Assembly: GCA_910580105.1 (NCBI GenBank) | Contig: CAJTWN010000002.1 | Span: 1 to 64,000 of the forward strand | Origin: an uncultured Clostridia bacterium | GTDB lineage: Bacteria; Bacillota; Clostridia; Monoglobales; Monoglobaceae | Length of the DNA stretch: 64,000 bases | Direction: 5' to 3' | Part shown: one piece after another, positions 23,799 to 32,779 of the stretch | Position numbering within the stretch: the stretch's first letter is position 1 | How the letters are laid out: every line of letters begins with the position of its first letter | The notes under the pieces: model-generated | Told to the model about the DNA's origin: nothing | The model's database searches: none | Seen by the model: the letters and a program-made list of their open reading frames with translations, nothing else | Position numbers and translations under genes: made by a program

Positions 23799-23980
23799 AT
23801 TCCGAAAAATACAAAGTATGAAAATATTTGCAGCAGGAAGCAATACGCAACCTGTTGTTACCTATCACAATGCTGGTTCAGAATATGTATGAAAACCTTT
23901 ATATCACATCTTATTCCGCCCACAAACAGGACACCAGATATATCTTTTATTTTTGTGGGCAGAAAGGCGGCAAAGAAAAA
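23799..23980 (+). promoter_or_regulatory. Long leader of proB with hairpins
   Basis: Leader with two possible hairpins: CAGCAGG/CCTGTTG (about 23830-23860) and GCCCACAAA/TTTGTGGGC (about 23918-23960), the second ending just before the ribosome binding site. No T-box sequence or known riboswitch was recognised. Confidence 0.35.
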
Positions 23981-24784
23981 GTGGAAAAATTATATGCAGT
24001 ATTTCAAAATAAAAAGCGGATTGTGGTCAAGGTCGGAACCTCCACCCTGACCCACGACACCGGAAAAATTAATCTCCAGCGGATGGAGCATCTTGTCCGG
24101 GTACTTACAGACCTCCGAAATATGGGCAAGGAAATTATTCTTGTTTCCAGCGGCGCAATCGCCGTCGGCGCCGGAAAAATCGGCCTTTCCGAAAAACCTT
24201 CGACCACCCGGCAAAAACAGGCGCTTGCAGCCATTGGACAGGCAACTTTAATGTCTATCTATGAAAAGTTCTTCAAGGAATACGGTTACAACACCGGACA
24301 GGTTCTGCTGACCAAATTTATTTTAGAAGATGAACTTCGCTATATCAGCGCCAAAAATGCCTTTGAAACCATGCTGCAATACGGAACCATCCCCATCGTC
24401 AATGAAAACGACGTCATTTCGACCTATGAAATTGAGTTTGGTGACAATGACACCCTTTCCGCCTATGTTGCAGAACTGGTTGAGGCAGATGTTTTGGTTA
24501 TCCTTTCGGATATTAACGGCTTTTATGACGGGGATCCCAAACGTCCCGATGCGAAAATCATCCCGGTTGTCCATGAAATTACCGATGAAATCAAAGCCTG
24601 TGCCGGCGGTGAAGGAACCCGCCGCGGAACAGGCGGTATGCGCACAAAACTCAAGGCGGCAGAAATTGTTTGCAGCAAAGGTATTGATATGATTATTGCA
24701 AACGGAGACCGCCCACAGAATCTGTACGAAATCTTTCACGGAAACCAGGTGGGCACCTGGTTTAAAGGCCGAAAACTTAAATAA
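23981..24784 (+). CDS. proB: Glutamate 5-kinase
   Basis: 267-aa amino-acid kinase for the first step of proline synthesis, ATP plus glutamate to glutamyl 5-phosphate. Motifs: RIVVKVGTSTLT (nucleotide loop), LVSSGAIAVGAGKIGL, NENDVIST, FGDNDTLSAYVA and GTGGMRTKLKAA. It lacks the C-terminal PUA domain, as in many Firmicutes. I choose the GTG at 23981, where the kinase fold begins; the frame runs on to 23828 but those residues do not fit the family. Its usual partner proA is not adjacent. Confidence 0.9.
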   Translation: MEKLYAVFQNKKRIVVKVGTSTLTHDTGKINLQRMEHLVRVLTDLRNMGKEIILVSSGAIAVGAGKIGLSEKPSTTRQKQALAAIGQATLMSIYEKFFKEYGYNTGQVLLTKFILEDELRYISAKNAFETMLQYGTIPIVNENDVISTYEIEFGDNDTLSAYVAELVEADVLVILSDINGFYDGDPKRPDAKIIPVVHEITDEIKACAGGEGTRRGTGGMRTKLKAAEIVCSKGIDMIIANGDRPQNLYEIFHGNQVGTWFKGRKLK

Positions 24785-24840
24785 TATATTAAATTATATA
24801 TTGGGATGAATCTCTAACATTTTAAGAACCATTATATGAA

Positions 24841-24877
24841 AAAAAGCCTGCTGATTCATTGAACAGCAGGCCTTTTT
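24841..24877 (+). terminator. proB terminator
   Basis: AAAAAGCCTGCTG/CAGCAGGCCTTTTT stem with a 10-base loop. Confidence 0.8.
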
Positions 24878-24989
24878 CAATAAGGGGCTTTGCCCCGTCA
24901 TTCAACGTTTTCAGTGGGAGATTGTGCTCCCACTGAAAAAATTAAATGGCGCCCGCCGCCTTAGAGGCGGGGGACATCTTAATTTAGTT
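24878..24989 (+). repeat. Three-hairpin repeat, copy A
   Basis: 112 bp with three hairpins in a row: GGGGC/GCCCC, TTTTCAGTGGGAG/CTCCCACTGAAAA, and CCGCCTT/AGGCGG, ending GGGGGACATCTTAATTTA. An inverted copy of the same layout is at 32516-32633. It lies directly behind the proB terminator. Confidence 0.75.
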
Positions 24990-24996
24990 ATATTCA

Positions 24997-25791
24997 TCAG
25001 ATAAGTCCCAAATCTTTAAGTTCATAATAGATGCCATCCTCGTCTACGCCGCCGGCTATCCGTTTTGCCACTGTGTCTAAAACAGCGGCATGATTCTTCA
25101 TTGCAATACCGCAGCCAACCACAGAAAGCATCTGCAAATCATTTTCACCATCACCAAACGCATATGTATCCTGAAGGGCAAGGCCAAAATGTTCCATCAC
25201 TGCATGAATTCCAACAGATTTATCAATACCGGTTTTTCCCACATCGCCCGATGGATGGGTACGATGCCGGGTAATAACATACCGGTCGTCAAAGGCTTCT
25301 TTAAACCGGTCAAACTGTTCCTCTCTTTGAAATTCGACCATGAGTTTATTCGTTTTAATGGCAGAAAGGTCAACAATTGGTGCAAAACAGGAAAGGTCAA
25401 TATGAAAGGTGTTCACCATCCGGATAAAATCTTCCCGTCCGGTATCACTCCAATAACACTTATCCTGACTTTCAAGCACATAGCCAATCCCATTTTCATG
25501 GAAAAAGTCCAGCAAAATTCTCAGTTCTTCTGTGGACATGCAAGAATTAAAAATTTCCTCGTTATCCACTTCAGCATAGGCACCATTTGTCGTTACATAG
25601 CAATCAAAATCAATATCAACATCCGGAACATAACATTTTGCGCGTCCCGTTGCAATACCAACCATATATCCGTTTTCTTTCAGTTTTTGAATGCCCTCAA
25701 TCGTCTTTGGCAGCGGTTTATAAATTTGCAGATTTTCATCTGCCAAGGTTCCATCAAAATCGAAAAATACTGCTCCCTTATAATTCTTCAT
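24997..25791 (-). CDS. HAD-superfamily phosphatase (Cof-type)
   Basis: 264-aa hydrolase of the Cof/YidA group, acting on small phosphorylated compounds such as sugar phosphates or cofactors. Motif I is FFDFDGTLAD with the nucleophile Asp, motif II GIATGRAKC, a Lys in the GKTGIDKSVGI region, and motif IV GDGENDLQMLS. A C2-type cap occupies about residues 80-190. The second ATG (25791) is chosen because GGAGG lies directly against the first. Substrate unknown. It is divergent from ygiQ. Confidence 0.88.
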   Translation of the reverse strand: MKNYKGAVFFDFDGTLADENLQIYKPLPKTIEGIQKLKENGYMVGIATGRAKCYVPDVDIDFDCYVTTNGAYAEVDNEEIFNSCMSTEELRILLDFFHENGIGYVLESQDKCYWSDTGREDFIRMVNTFHIDLSCFAPIVDLSAIKTNKLMVEFQREEQFDRFKEAFDDRYVITRHRTHPSGDVGKTGIDKSVGIHAVMEHFGLALQDTYAFGDGENDLQMLSVVGCGIAMKNHAAVLDTVAKRIAGGVDEDGIYYELKDLGLI

Positions 25792-25837
25792 ATCCATCCT
25801 CCGATATTATTTTGTCGAATATCATTATAAACAAGCT

Positions 25838-25875
25838 TTTGACAAAAAGCAAGAGTTTCTATTGCTTTTTGTGCA
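25838..25875. promoter_or_regulatory. Inverted repeat between divergent genes
   Basis: CAAAAAGCAA/TTGCTTTTTG arms with a 9-base loop in the 105-bp gap between the HAD gene and ygiQ. It could be an operator; there is no independent support. Confidence 0.3.
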
Positions 25876-25896
25876 ATTTTGATGTATGATAAAGTT

Positions 25897-27831
25897 ATGA
25901 ATGAATTTTTACCTGTTTCCAAAGAGGAAGTGAAAAAACAAGGAATAGACGTGCTGGATTTCGTCTACGTTATTGGCGATGCTTACGTAGACCATCCAAG
26001 TTTCGGCCATGCCATCATTTCCCGTGTTCTTCAGCACCACGGTTATACGGTTGGCATAATTGCACAGCCCGATTGGCATAGCTGCGAACCTTTCAAAAAG
26101 CTGGGCAAACCACGCCTGGGCTTTCTTGTTATGTCCGGAAATATCGACCCAATGGTCAACCACTATACCGCCGCAAAGAAAAGGCGCAATACCGACCTCT
26201 ATTCCCCCGGCGGAAAAATTGGCTGCCGTCCTGACCGGGCCACCATTGTCTATTGCAACCGCATCCGCGAAGCCTATGGAAAAAAGGTTCCTATTTTGAT
26301 TGGCGGCATAGAGGCCAGTCTCCGGCGTTTTGCCCACTATGACTATTGGTCAGATAAGGTACGGCGAAGCATTTTGATTGACAGCTGCGCGGACCTTTTG
26401 ATTTTTGGCATGGGAGAGCGGCAGGTTGTGGAGATTGCAGATCTGCTCAGCGCCGGCGTTCCTGTCGGCGAAATACAAAACATTGCCGGTACCTGTTATA
26501 TCGAAGCAGATGCACGGCGTCTGCCCGATGGTGTTTTGGTTCCTTCCTATCAGGAAGTATCAGAAGACAAACGGCAGTATGCCATCGCCACCAAATTACA
26601 ATACCAGGAGCAGGACAGTATCCGCGGAAAACCGGTGATTCAGTTGGACAACGATCGCTATATCGTGCAGAATCCGCCGGCAAAGCCATTATCAACCGAA
26701 GAACTGGACGATGTCTATGCACTTCCTTTTGCCGGAACATTCCATCCTATGTATCAAAAGATGGGCGGTATACCAGCCATCCAAGAGGTGATCTTTTCCA
26801 TCACCTCCTGCCGCGGTTGTTTTGGCGCCTGCAATTTTTGTGCACTCACCTTTCACCAGGGCAGAACGGTCACCGCACGCAGTCATGCATCCATTCTCAA
26901 AGAGGCAAAGCGGCTGACACAGCATCGAGATTTCAAAGGTTATATCCACGATGTGGGCGGACCAACAGCCAATTTTCGTGCGCCTTCCTGTAAATTACAG
27001 CAAAAATATGGTGTTTGTAAAGATAAACAATGTCTTTTTCCAACGCCATGCAAAAACCTGGAGATAGATCACAGCGACTATCTGGCGTTGTTAAGAAAGC
27101 TCCGGCAGATACCGGGAATCAAACGAGTGTTCATCCGCAGCGGCATCCGATACGACTATCTTATCTATGATAAAGATCCGGCTTTCTTTACCGAACTGTG
27201 TCAATATCATATCAGCGGACAGTTAAAAGTCGCGCCCGAACATATTTCAGATCATGTTTTGAAATATATGGGAAAACCAGGTATGAATGTCTATCAGAAA
27301 TTCCAAAACCGGTATGAACAACTCAATAAACAGCTGGGAAAAAAGCAATATCTCGTTCCCTATCTGATGTCCTCCCATCCGGGCAGCCGGCTTTCCGATG
27401 CCATTGCTTTGGCGGAATTCCTGCGGGACAACCATTTAAATCCCGAACAGGTGCAGGACTTTTATCCCACACCGGGAAGCCTGTCCACCTGCATGTACTA
27501 TACCGGCATTGACCCCCGTACAATGGAAAAGGTCTATGTCCCAAAATCCTATGAAGAAAAACAAATGCAGCGTGCCCTGCTGCAATATAAAAACCCGAAA
27601 AATTATCAGCTTGTCTATCAGGCGCTCATGAAGGCCGGAAGAAGAGATTTAATTGGCAGCGGCCCCAAATGCCTGATTCCTGACCGGCAAAAAGGAGAGA
27701 AAACAAATGGCAAAAATTTTAAGCGGAAAGACAGTTTCCGCACGTGTAAAGGAAGAACTGAAAACCGAGGTGGAAAACCTCAAAAAGGAGGGAAAACAAA
27801 CCGGTCTGGCCGTCGTTCTGGTGGGCGATGA
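25897..27831 (+). CDS. YgiQ-family radical SAM protein
   Basis: 644-aa protein. The N-terminal UPF0313 part (FVYVIGDAYVDHPSFGHAII) precedes a radical SAM domain with the iron-sulphur motif CRGCFGACNFCALTFHQGR (CxxxCxxC within it), where SAM is split to a radical. Members have no settled reaction. The start is taken as the ATG at 25897. No ribosome binding site is evident; a TATGAT box only 7 bases upstream raises the option of a near-leaderless message. The last 41 codons overlap folD in another frame and encode a Lys/Arg/Gly-rich tail. Confidence 0.85.
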   Translation: MNEFLPVSKEEVKKQGIDVLDFVYVIGDAYVDHPSFGHAIISRVLQHHGYTVGIIAQPDWHSCEPFKKLGKPRLGFLVMSGNIDPMVNHYTAAKKRRNTDLYSPGGKIGCRPDRATIVYCNRIREAYGKKVPILIGGIEASLRRFAHYDYWSDKVRRSILIDSCADLLIFGMGERQVVEIADLLSAGVPVGEIQNIAGTCYIEADARRLPDGVLVPSYQEVSEDKRQYAIATKLQYQEQDSIRGKPVIQLDNDRYIVQNPPAKPLSTEELDDVYALPFAGTFHPMYQKMGGIPAIQEVIFSITSCRGCFGACNFCALTFHQGRTVTARSHASILKEAKRLTQHRDFKGYIHDVGGPTANFRAPSCKLQQKYGVCKDKQCLFPTPCKNLEIDHSDYLALLRKLRQIPGIKRVFIRSGIRYDYLIYDKDPAFFTELCQYHISGQLKVAPEHISDHVLKYMGKPGMNVYQKFQNRYEQLNKQLGKKQYLVPYLMSSHPGSRLSDAIALAEFLRDNHLNPEQVQDFYPTPGSLSTCMYYTGIDPRTMEKVYVPKSYEEKQMQRALLQYKNPKNYQLVYQALMKAGRRDLIGSGPKCLIPDRQKGEKTNGKNFKRKDSFRTCKGRTENRGGKPQKGGKTNRSGRRSGGR

Positions 27832-28561
27832 TTCCGCCTCCAAAGTCTATGTATCCAACAAAGAAAAGGCCTGCGAACAACTGGGAATCTATTCTGAAAA
27901 ATATACCCTGCCGGAAAACACCACCGAAGAAGAATTGCTTTCGCTTATCCATAAATTGAATGATGATAAAAAAATTGACGGCATTCTGGTGCAGCTGCCA
28001 CTGCCCAATCATCTCGATGACAAGGTCATTATTGATAACATCCGTCCCGATAAGGACGTAGACGCCTTTCACCCGGTCAATGTGGGAAAAATAATGATTG
28101 GCGATTTTGATTTTGTTCCCTGCACACCAGCCGGTATCATGGAACTCATCAAGGAAAGCGGCGTTCCGGTGGAAGGCAAAGAATGCGTTGTCATTGGCCG
28201 CAGCAATATTGTCGGCAAACCAATGTCCATGCTCCTGCTCCATCAAAACGGAACTGTGACCATCTGTCATTCCCGGACCAAAAATCTTTCTGATGTAACC
28301 AAAAAAGCGGACATTTTGGTTGCCGCTGTCGGCATCCCTAAATTTGTAACTGCAGATATGGTCAAACCGGGCGCCGTTGTCATTGATGTCGGTATGGACC
28401 GCGATGAAGACGGCAAGCTTTGCGGTGACGTGGATTTTTCCTCCGTTGAACCAGTCGCCGGCGCCATCACGCCGGTTCCCGGTGGTGTAGGGCCGATGAC
28501 CATTGCCATGCTGATGCGCAATACCGTCACTGCTTCAAAGAACCACAAACAGATAATTTAA
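27707..28561 (+). CDS. folD: Bifunctional methylenetetrahydrofolate dehydrogenase/cyclohydrolase
   Basis: 284-aa enzyme that interconverts methylene-, methenyl- and formyl-tetrahydrofolate, feeding one-carbon units to purine, Met and acetate metabolism. Motifs: catalytic Tyr and Lys region (SKVYVSNKEKACEQLGI), VQLPLPNHLDD, KDVDAFHP, PCTPAGIMELI, the NADP loop VVIGRSNIVGKPMSMLL and the closing PVPGGVGPMTIAMLM. RBS AAAGGAG. It begins inside the end of ygiQ (125-bp overlap), so the two are one transcription unit. Confidence 0.94.
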   Translation: MAKILSGKTVSARVKEELKTEVENLKKEGKQTGLAVVLVGDDSASKVYVSNKEKACEQLGIYSEKYTLPENTTEEELLSLIHKLNDDKKIDGILVQLPLPNHLDDKVIIDNIRPDKDVDAFHPVNVGKIMIGDFDFVPCTPAGIMELIKESGVPVEGKECVVIGRSNIVGKPMSMLLLHQNGTVTICHSRTKNLSDVTKKADILVAAVGIPKFVTADMVKPGAVVIDVGMDRDEDGKLCGDVDFSSVEPVAGAITPVPGGVGPMTIAMLMRNTVTASKNHKQII

Positions 28562-28570
28562 ACATAAAAA

Positions 28571-28601
28571 CTGCCCCGGTTTAATCACGCAGCCGGGGCA
28601 G
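28571..28601. terminator. folD terminator
   Basis: CTGCCCCGG/CCGGGGCAG stem with a 13-base loop between the converging folD and lyase genes. Confidence 0.75.
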
Positions 28602-28617
28602 TATCACAATTTAAAAG

Positions 28618-29739
28618 CTATATCAAATCCAATATTCCCATACGGGTTACATCCGAACACGGCAGCATATTTCTGCGCTTTTCGGCATTTATTTTTTCGA
28701 GTTCCTCATCATGATACCGCATTGCAGCAAGCTTCATGGGCAGTTTTTCACCGATGCATTCCTCTTCGGTTATCTGTTCATATTCCCACAAAAACAGATT
28801 CTCATAATACGGCTTGAAAAATTCAACGCATTTTTTCAACGAATTTCCATTCTTCGCCGTATAATTCCACAAATCAACACCCTTATAATAAGCAATCTCA
28901 GCGATAATGGCACAGGCAGTCATATTAAAAACAGAATAACTATAGGAACGGGTACGGGTGATTTCGTCAGTAAATCTGCCTTTTTCATCAACCTGATTTA
29001 CCAAAATATCATTTTTATATTTCTCAAAGCACTCCGCAAGCAATTCCTCATTGCCCGTAAAGGCACAATAAGCCGCAACCTGCGTATTCCACCAATTGGA
29101 ATGATTATTGAAATAATTCTTTTCTTCAAGTCCCTTTTCACTGGTATTGAGCCATGTGGTATAATCCTCAAACCATTTTTTAAGTCCTGCTGTTTCCCGG
29201 TCATAATGTCCGGTCATTCTGATTATATCAGCGCCATATATCAACCTGACCAGCGCCGATGTGTCAATGATTCCTATCCCTCTTCCCGAGCAGATTCCCC
29301 TGATCGCCTGTCCGTATTCAAGATGCGGATTCATTTTTGTCTCTTCGTCTAAAAACCATACCTCTATGAGCGCAGATGCTTTTTTAAAGTATTCTTCTTT
29401 ATTCAGATATAAACCTGCCTGAGCAAGAACGCAAACTGCATCACACAGTTTTTCCATATCCTCCCGGTGATAATTGAACCGGCCCGGATTTTTTTCACCG
29501 TCACGGCGGATATAGGGACCGTCCGGATTTTTTTCATCCGGCCACCAATAAGGACCTTCGCTGAAATAATCATGTATATTTCCGCTTTCGGCAGGACTTT
29601 TATGAAAGGTCACGCTCAGCGGCGGCGTTTGCATATATTTATCAGCCAAATCCATCAGTTCTCTATGTATTCTTTTATCCGTTGCAACAAGTTTTCGTAT
29701 TTCTTCTATTCTTTCTTCAGCGGTAAATATATAACCCAT
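28618..29739 (-). CDS. Alginate-lyase-family polysaccharide lyase
   Basis: 373-aa protein with the alpha-toroid alginate-lyase domain: the FSEGPYWWPDEKNPDGPYIRR stretch (given in part) and ENYFNNHSNWWNTQ with the likely catalytic Asn/His/Tyr set, then RTRSYSYSVFNMTA. It has no signal peptide, so it acts inside the cell on imported oligosaccharides. AGGAGG precedes the ATG at 29739. It follows the GH88 gene by 40 bp. The pairing suggests eliminative cleavage of a uronic-acid polymer followed by removal of the unsaturated sugar; alginate itself is not certain, since relatives act on glucuronan and other polymers. Confidence 0.75.
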   Translation of the reverse strand: MGYIFTAEERIEEIRKLVATDKRIHRELMDLADKYMQTPPLSVTFHKSPAESGNIHDYFSEGPYWWPDEKNPDGPYIRRDGEKNPGRFNYHREDMEKLCDAVCVLAQAGLYLNKEEYFKKASALIEVWFLDEETKMNPHLEYGQAIRGICSGRGIGIIDTSALVRLIYGADIIRMTGHYDRETAGLKKWFEDYTTWLNTSEKGLEEKNYFNNHSNWWNTQVAAYCAFTGNEELLAECFEKYKNDILVNQVDEKGRFTDEITRTRSYSYSVFNMTACAIIAEIAYYKGVDLWNYTAKNGNSLKKCVEFFKPYYENLFLWEYEQITEEECIGEKLPMKLAAMRYHDEELEKINAEKRRNMLPCSDVTRMGILDLI

Positions 29740-29779
29740 TTTCATTCTCCTCCTTTCCGGATGCAGCAATCAATTTCAA

Positions 29780-30904
29780 TTACCAGAACAGCATATCATT
29801 TCCGCCAAGCTTAATCAAGGCTTCAAGGAAATAGTAATCCCCATAAATAAGGGACATGTGATGCGAATCCTCCTGATGATACGCGCCAGTACCATAGTTC
29901 AAAAGCTGTTGATTTTCTTCTGTGAAATCCGCACACTTTTCTGCCGTCGCACGCAGGATTTTAATCGCAGCTTCAAGATAGAGACCACTTTCGTTTTCAT
30001 CTACTGCTTTCGCAATCTCAATCAAACCGCAGGCGGCAATTACCCCGGCGGACGAATCCTTAATCACCGGTTCTTTCGGCGCTCTGAAATCCACCACGGG
30101 GATATAATCATCGGTAATATTTGCAATAAAGTAATGGGCAACTTTTTTTGCTGTTTCAAGATAGGAAATATTGCCCGTGTGCAGATAACTGAGTACAAAT
30201 CCATAAATTGCCCATGCCTGCCCCCTTGTCCATGAGGAGCCTACACCAAAACCCTGACCGCCATGACTTTGTATTTCTTCACCTGTTTCCGTATCGTATT
30301 CAATAATATGTTTAACCGAACCATCGCATCTTACGGCACATTGTGCCGTTTTGTCCGCGTGAAGATTCGCAATTGCCGCAAAACGCTTATCATCCAGGTT
30401 CTCGCTTCCCCAATAAAGAAGGTTGACATTCATCATACTGTCAATAATTGACCAGCCGGGATTATGATTCCAGGCTCTCAGATAACCACCCTTCACATTA
30501 AACCGCGCAGCCAGAAGACTTGCCGCCAAAAGTCCTCTTTGTTTTGCTGCTTCATCACCCGTGATGCGATAATCTGCAACAGAGGAGAGAAGCCACATAA
30601 ACCCAACATCATGATGCAGTTCTTTAAATTCAAATATGGCATCATCCAAAAGTTTTTGAACACCCCTGGCCGTTTCAAGATAAAAATTATCTTTTGTCTC
30701 GTTATACATCTTCCAGAGAATACCGGCATAAAATCCGTTTGTCCACCAACCTTTTTGGGTCGTATACTGATCATCATAGACACCATCTATGGTTGTAAAC
30801 GGAAGCCTTACCCCCATCTGCCTTGTTGAAAAAGCAATCTTATTTTTTGCCTTTTCAAGGGTTTCCTTGACCCATTCTTTATCCGCACCGCATAAATTTA
30901 TCAT
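29780..30904 (-). CDS. Glycoside hydrolase family 88 unsaturated glucuronyl hydrolase
   Basis: 374-aa (alpha/alpha)6-barrel enzyme that removes 4,5-unsaturated glucuronic acid from oligosaccharides left by lyases. The two conserved Asp residues are in HHDVGFMW and in SIIDSMMNVNLLYW; SSWTRGQAWAIYG and the GTGAYHQEDSHHMSLIYGDYYF region are typical. No signal peptide, so cytoplasmic. The start at 30904 follows GTGGGAG; the ATG at 30925 has no site. It is the first gene of a two-gene operon with the lyase and is divergent from the AraC regulator. Confidence 0.85.
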   Translation of the reverse strand: MINLCGADKEWVKETLEKAKNKIAFSTRQMGVRLPFTTIDGVYDDQYTTQKGWWTNGFYAGILWKMYNETKDNFYLETARGVQKLLDDAIFEFKELHHDVGFMWLLSSVADYRITGDEAAKQRGLLAASLLAARFNVKGGYLRAWNHNPGWSIIDSMMNVNLLYWGSENLDDKRFAAIANLHADKTAQCAVRCDGSVKHIIEYDTETGEEIQSHGGQGFGVGSSWTRGQAWAIYGFVLSYLHTGNISYLETAKKVAHYFIANITDDYIPVVDFRAPKEPVIKDSSAGVIAACGLIEIAKAVDENESGLYLEAAIKILRATAEKCADFTEENQQLLNYGTGAYHQEDSHHMSLIYGDYYFLEALIKLGGNDMLFW

Positions 30905-31398
30905 TTCATCATCTCCCACTTCCATTTTTATTTTTTCAGTATACTCTAAAGTAAAAAAGTTGTCAATCCAACCAAACGTTAAAATGATACATAGGTTATA
31001 AAATTATCACGAAACAAAAGATGTCCAACGCCTCTATTGAACAGAACCGGAATGAACGGACAGAACAAAAATCCCCCAACTGGCAGATAAAAATAAATAT
31101 TAAGCAACACACTGACATTATTTTTTATACGAAGTCAGTTTTGTTTTTCGGTGGGCGAATTTCCCGCTGAAACCTTGAATGACGGGCTTTCAGCCTTTAT
31201 TAAATATTTATTTTTCTCATATAGATAGACGGCGAAAGTGAAATATGCTATAATCATAGATATAACATGAAAGTAAAAATAGCATATCCGTCTCCGCTGC
31301 TGGCACCTAAAAATTTGCTGTTTTAATTCTAACTATTCTTTGCTGTGCAGATAAACATTTTATTCATATCATAACACAGCTCCGGAAAGGGGATTTTT
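30905..31398. other. Divergent regulatory region with a decayed repeat
   Basis: About 490 bp between GH88 and the AraC gene. It must hold both promoters. The middle (31016-31206) is a degraded copy of the three-hairpin repeat. No other gene was seen. Confidence 0.5.
31016..31206 (-). repeat. Three-hairpin repeat, decayed copy B
   Basis: Left part matches AAAGATGTCC...GCCTC of the other copies; right part (31135-31206) matches copy D closely (TTTTTCGGTGGG, TTGAATGACGGGCTTTCAGCC). About 90 bp of unrelated sequence separates them. Confidence 0.6.
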
Positions 31399-32265
31399 AT
31401 GGATAACATAACATACTTCCCGCCAAAGGGGAAAGGAAGTTCCAAAAGGGTTGTCAGTACGCCGGGCGCGGAAACCCGCAAAATATTTCTCTATGCCCAG
31501 GAAACAGGATACCTTGAAAACGATCAAACCCATTTTGCCGGCGGAACAGCCAACAATTTTATGCTGTTATATGTTGTCAACAGCTTCGGAAAAGTAATTT
31601 TTGATGGGAAAGAATATCCGTTGGCCCGTGACAAGCTGATTTTAATTGATTGCAGTAAAGAATATGAAGTGATAAACACAACGAAGCACGGTTGGCGAAT
31701 TTTATATTTATATTTTAATGGCAGACAGGCACGGGATTATTATAATCTAATCACACGCGGCGGCAGTTATGTGTTCAGTTTTGAAGGAACAAATACCGTA
31801 AAATCACTTTTATGGCAGATTCTTTCTGTCAATGAAAAGAATGTAAACTATGCGGCGCCTCTCACCTCGCTGAATATCACGCGGATTTTGACTGAAATAT
31901 ACATGTTTTGTATCAATCAAACGGTTACGGAAGCAGAATATCCTACTTATATCAATAATGTTTTTGCCTATATTGCAAAACATTATTATGAGAAAATCAC
32001 ATTAGATCAACTGGCTGATCTTTATTTTATAAATAAATTCCATCTGGCACGTGAATTCAAACGATGCGCCGGCACGACTGTGAATGAGTACATCATCACA
32101 ACACGTATCAATCATGCTAAATCTCTCCTCAGATACTCAGAAAAAAGTATAGGCGAAATTGCTGATTTGACAGGTTTTTGCAGTGCCAGCCATTTAATTA
32201 AGCACTTTCATAAACGCGAAGGCGTCACCCCCCTCTTTTATCGCAATCAATGGGCAAATAAATGA
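31399..32265 (+). CDS. AraC-family transcriptional regulator
   Basis: 288-aa activator. Residues about 25-165 form an AraC-type cupin sensor (NNFMLLYVVNSFGKVIF, KLILIDCSKEYEV). The C-terminal 100 residues hold two HTH motifs (ITLDQLADLYFINKFHLAREFKRCAGTTVNEYI split over the first; IGEIADLTGFCSASHLIKHFHKREGVTP the second, quoted in part). RBS GGAAAGGGG. It is divergent from the GH88-lyase operon and most likely switches it on when the matching uronic-acid oligosaccharide is present. Confidence 0.88.
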   Translation: MDNITYFPPKGKGSSKRVVSTPGAETRKIFLYAQETGYLENDQTHFAGGTANNFMLLYVVNSFGKVIFDGKEYPLARDKLILIDCSKEYEVINTTKHGWRILYLYFNGRQARDYYNLITRGGSYVFSFEGTNTVKSLLWQILSVNEKNVNYAAPLTSLNITRILTEIYMFCINQTVTEAEYPTYINNVFAYIAKHYYEKITLDQLADLYFINKFHLAREFKRCAGTTVNEYIITTRINHAKSLLRYSEKSIGEIADLTGFCSASHLIKHFHKREGVTPLFYRNQWANK

Positions 32266-32280
32266 TTTGCCCATTTTTTA
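32252..32280 (+). terminator. Terminator overlapping the AraC gene stop
   Basis: GGGCAAAT/ATTTGCCC stem; its loop holds the stop codon and a T run follows. Confidence 0.7.
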
Positions 32281-32515
32281 TGTATAAAATCCGGCTTCTT
32301 TTGTCCGGAAGAAATTACACAGCTTGATCAATCATACGAAAATCCTTTATCATTTATCCAAAAACGGTGCCATAAAAGCTCCCCCTGCAACACATTATGC
32401 TATGATCAATATATACCGGAAAGTTTGTATGTTCAACAGCCAAAACGCATGTGCAAGATTGTGCTATTTCACCTCAATATAAAACTACTGTCCCTTCATT
32501 TTATATGATATTATA
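32281..32515. other. Intergenic region
   Basis: AT-rich; no gene or clear hairpin. It may hold the promoter of the esterase gene at 32780, which must then pass the two repeats C and D. Confidence 0.4.
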
Positions 32516-32633
32516 TAACTAAATTAAGATGTCCCCCGCCTCTAAGGCGATGGGCGCCACTTAATTTTTTCAGTGGGAGTACAATCTCCCATTGAAAACG
32601 TTGAATGACGGGGCAAAGCCCCTTATTGAATTA
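32516..32633 (-). repeat. Three-hairpin repeat, copy C
   Basis: Inverted copy of the repeat at 24878-24989, about 85% or more alike by eye, including the AACTAAATTAAGATGTCC end and all three hairpins. Confidence 0.75.
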
Positions 32634-32637
32634 AACG

Positions 32638-32752
32638 AAAGATGTCCCCCACCTCAATAAGCGGCGGGTCCCACTTCCGTTTTTCGGTGGGTGTACAATC
32701 CTCCGCCGAAACGCTGCATGACGGGCTTTCAGCCCTTATTGAAATATCGAAT
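32638..32752 (-). repeat. Three-hairpin repeat, copy D
   Basis: Tandem to copy C and in the same orientation but more diverged: GATGTCCCCCACCTC, TTTTTCGGTGGG/CCGCCGAAA hairpin, and GGGCTTTCAGCCC. It ends about 28 bp before the esterase start codon, so it is part of that gene's leader. Confidence 0.7.
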
Positions 32753-32779
32753 TATATAAATAAAAATGGAGGTCGTACT

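Noticed and set aside
23799..23980. T-box leader for proB
   Set aside because: No T-box core sequence or terminator/antiterminator pair could be found in the leader.
28618..30904. Complete polysaccharide utilization locus
   Set aside because: No transporter, extracellular depolymerase or later uronate pathway genes are in the window.
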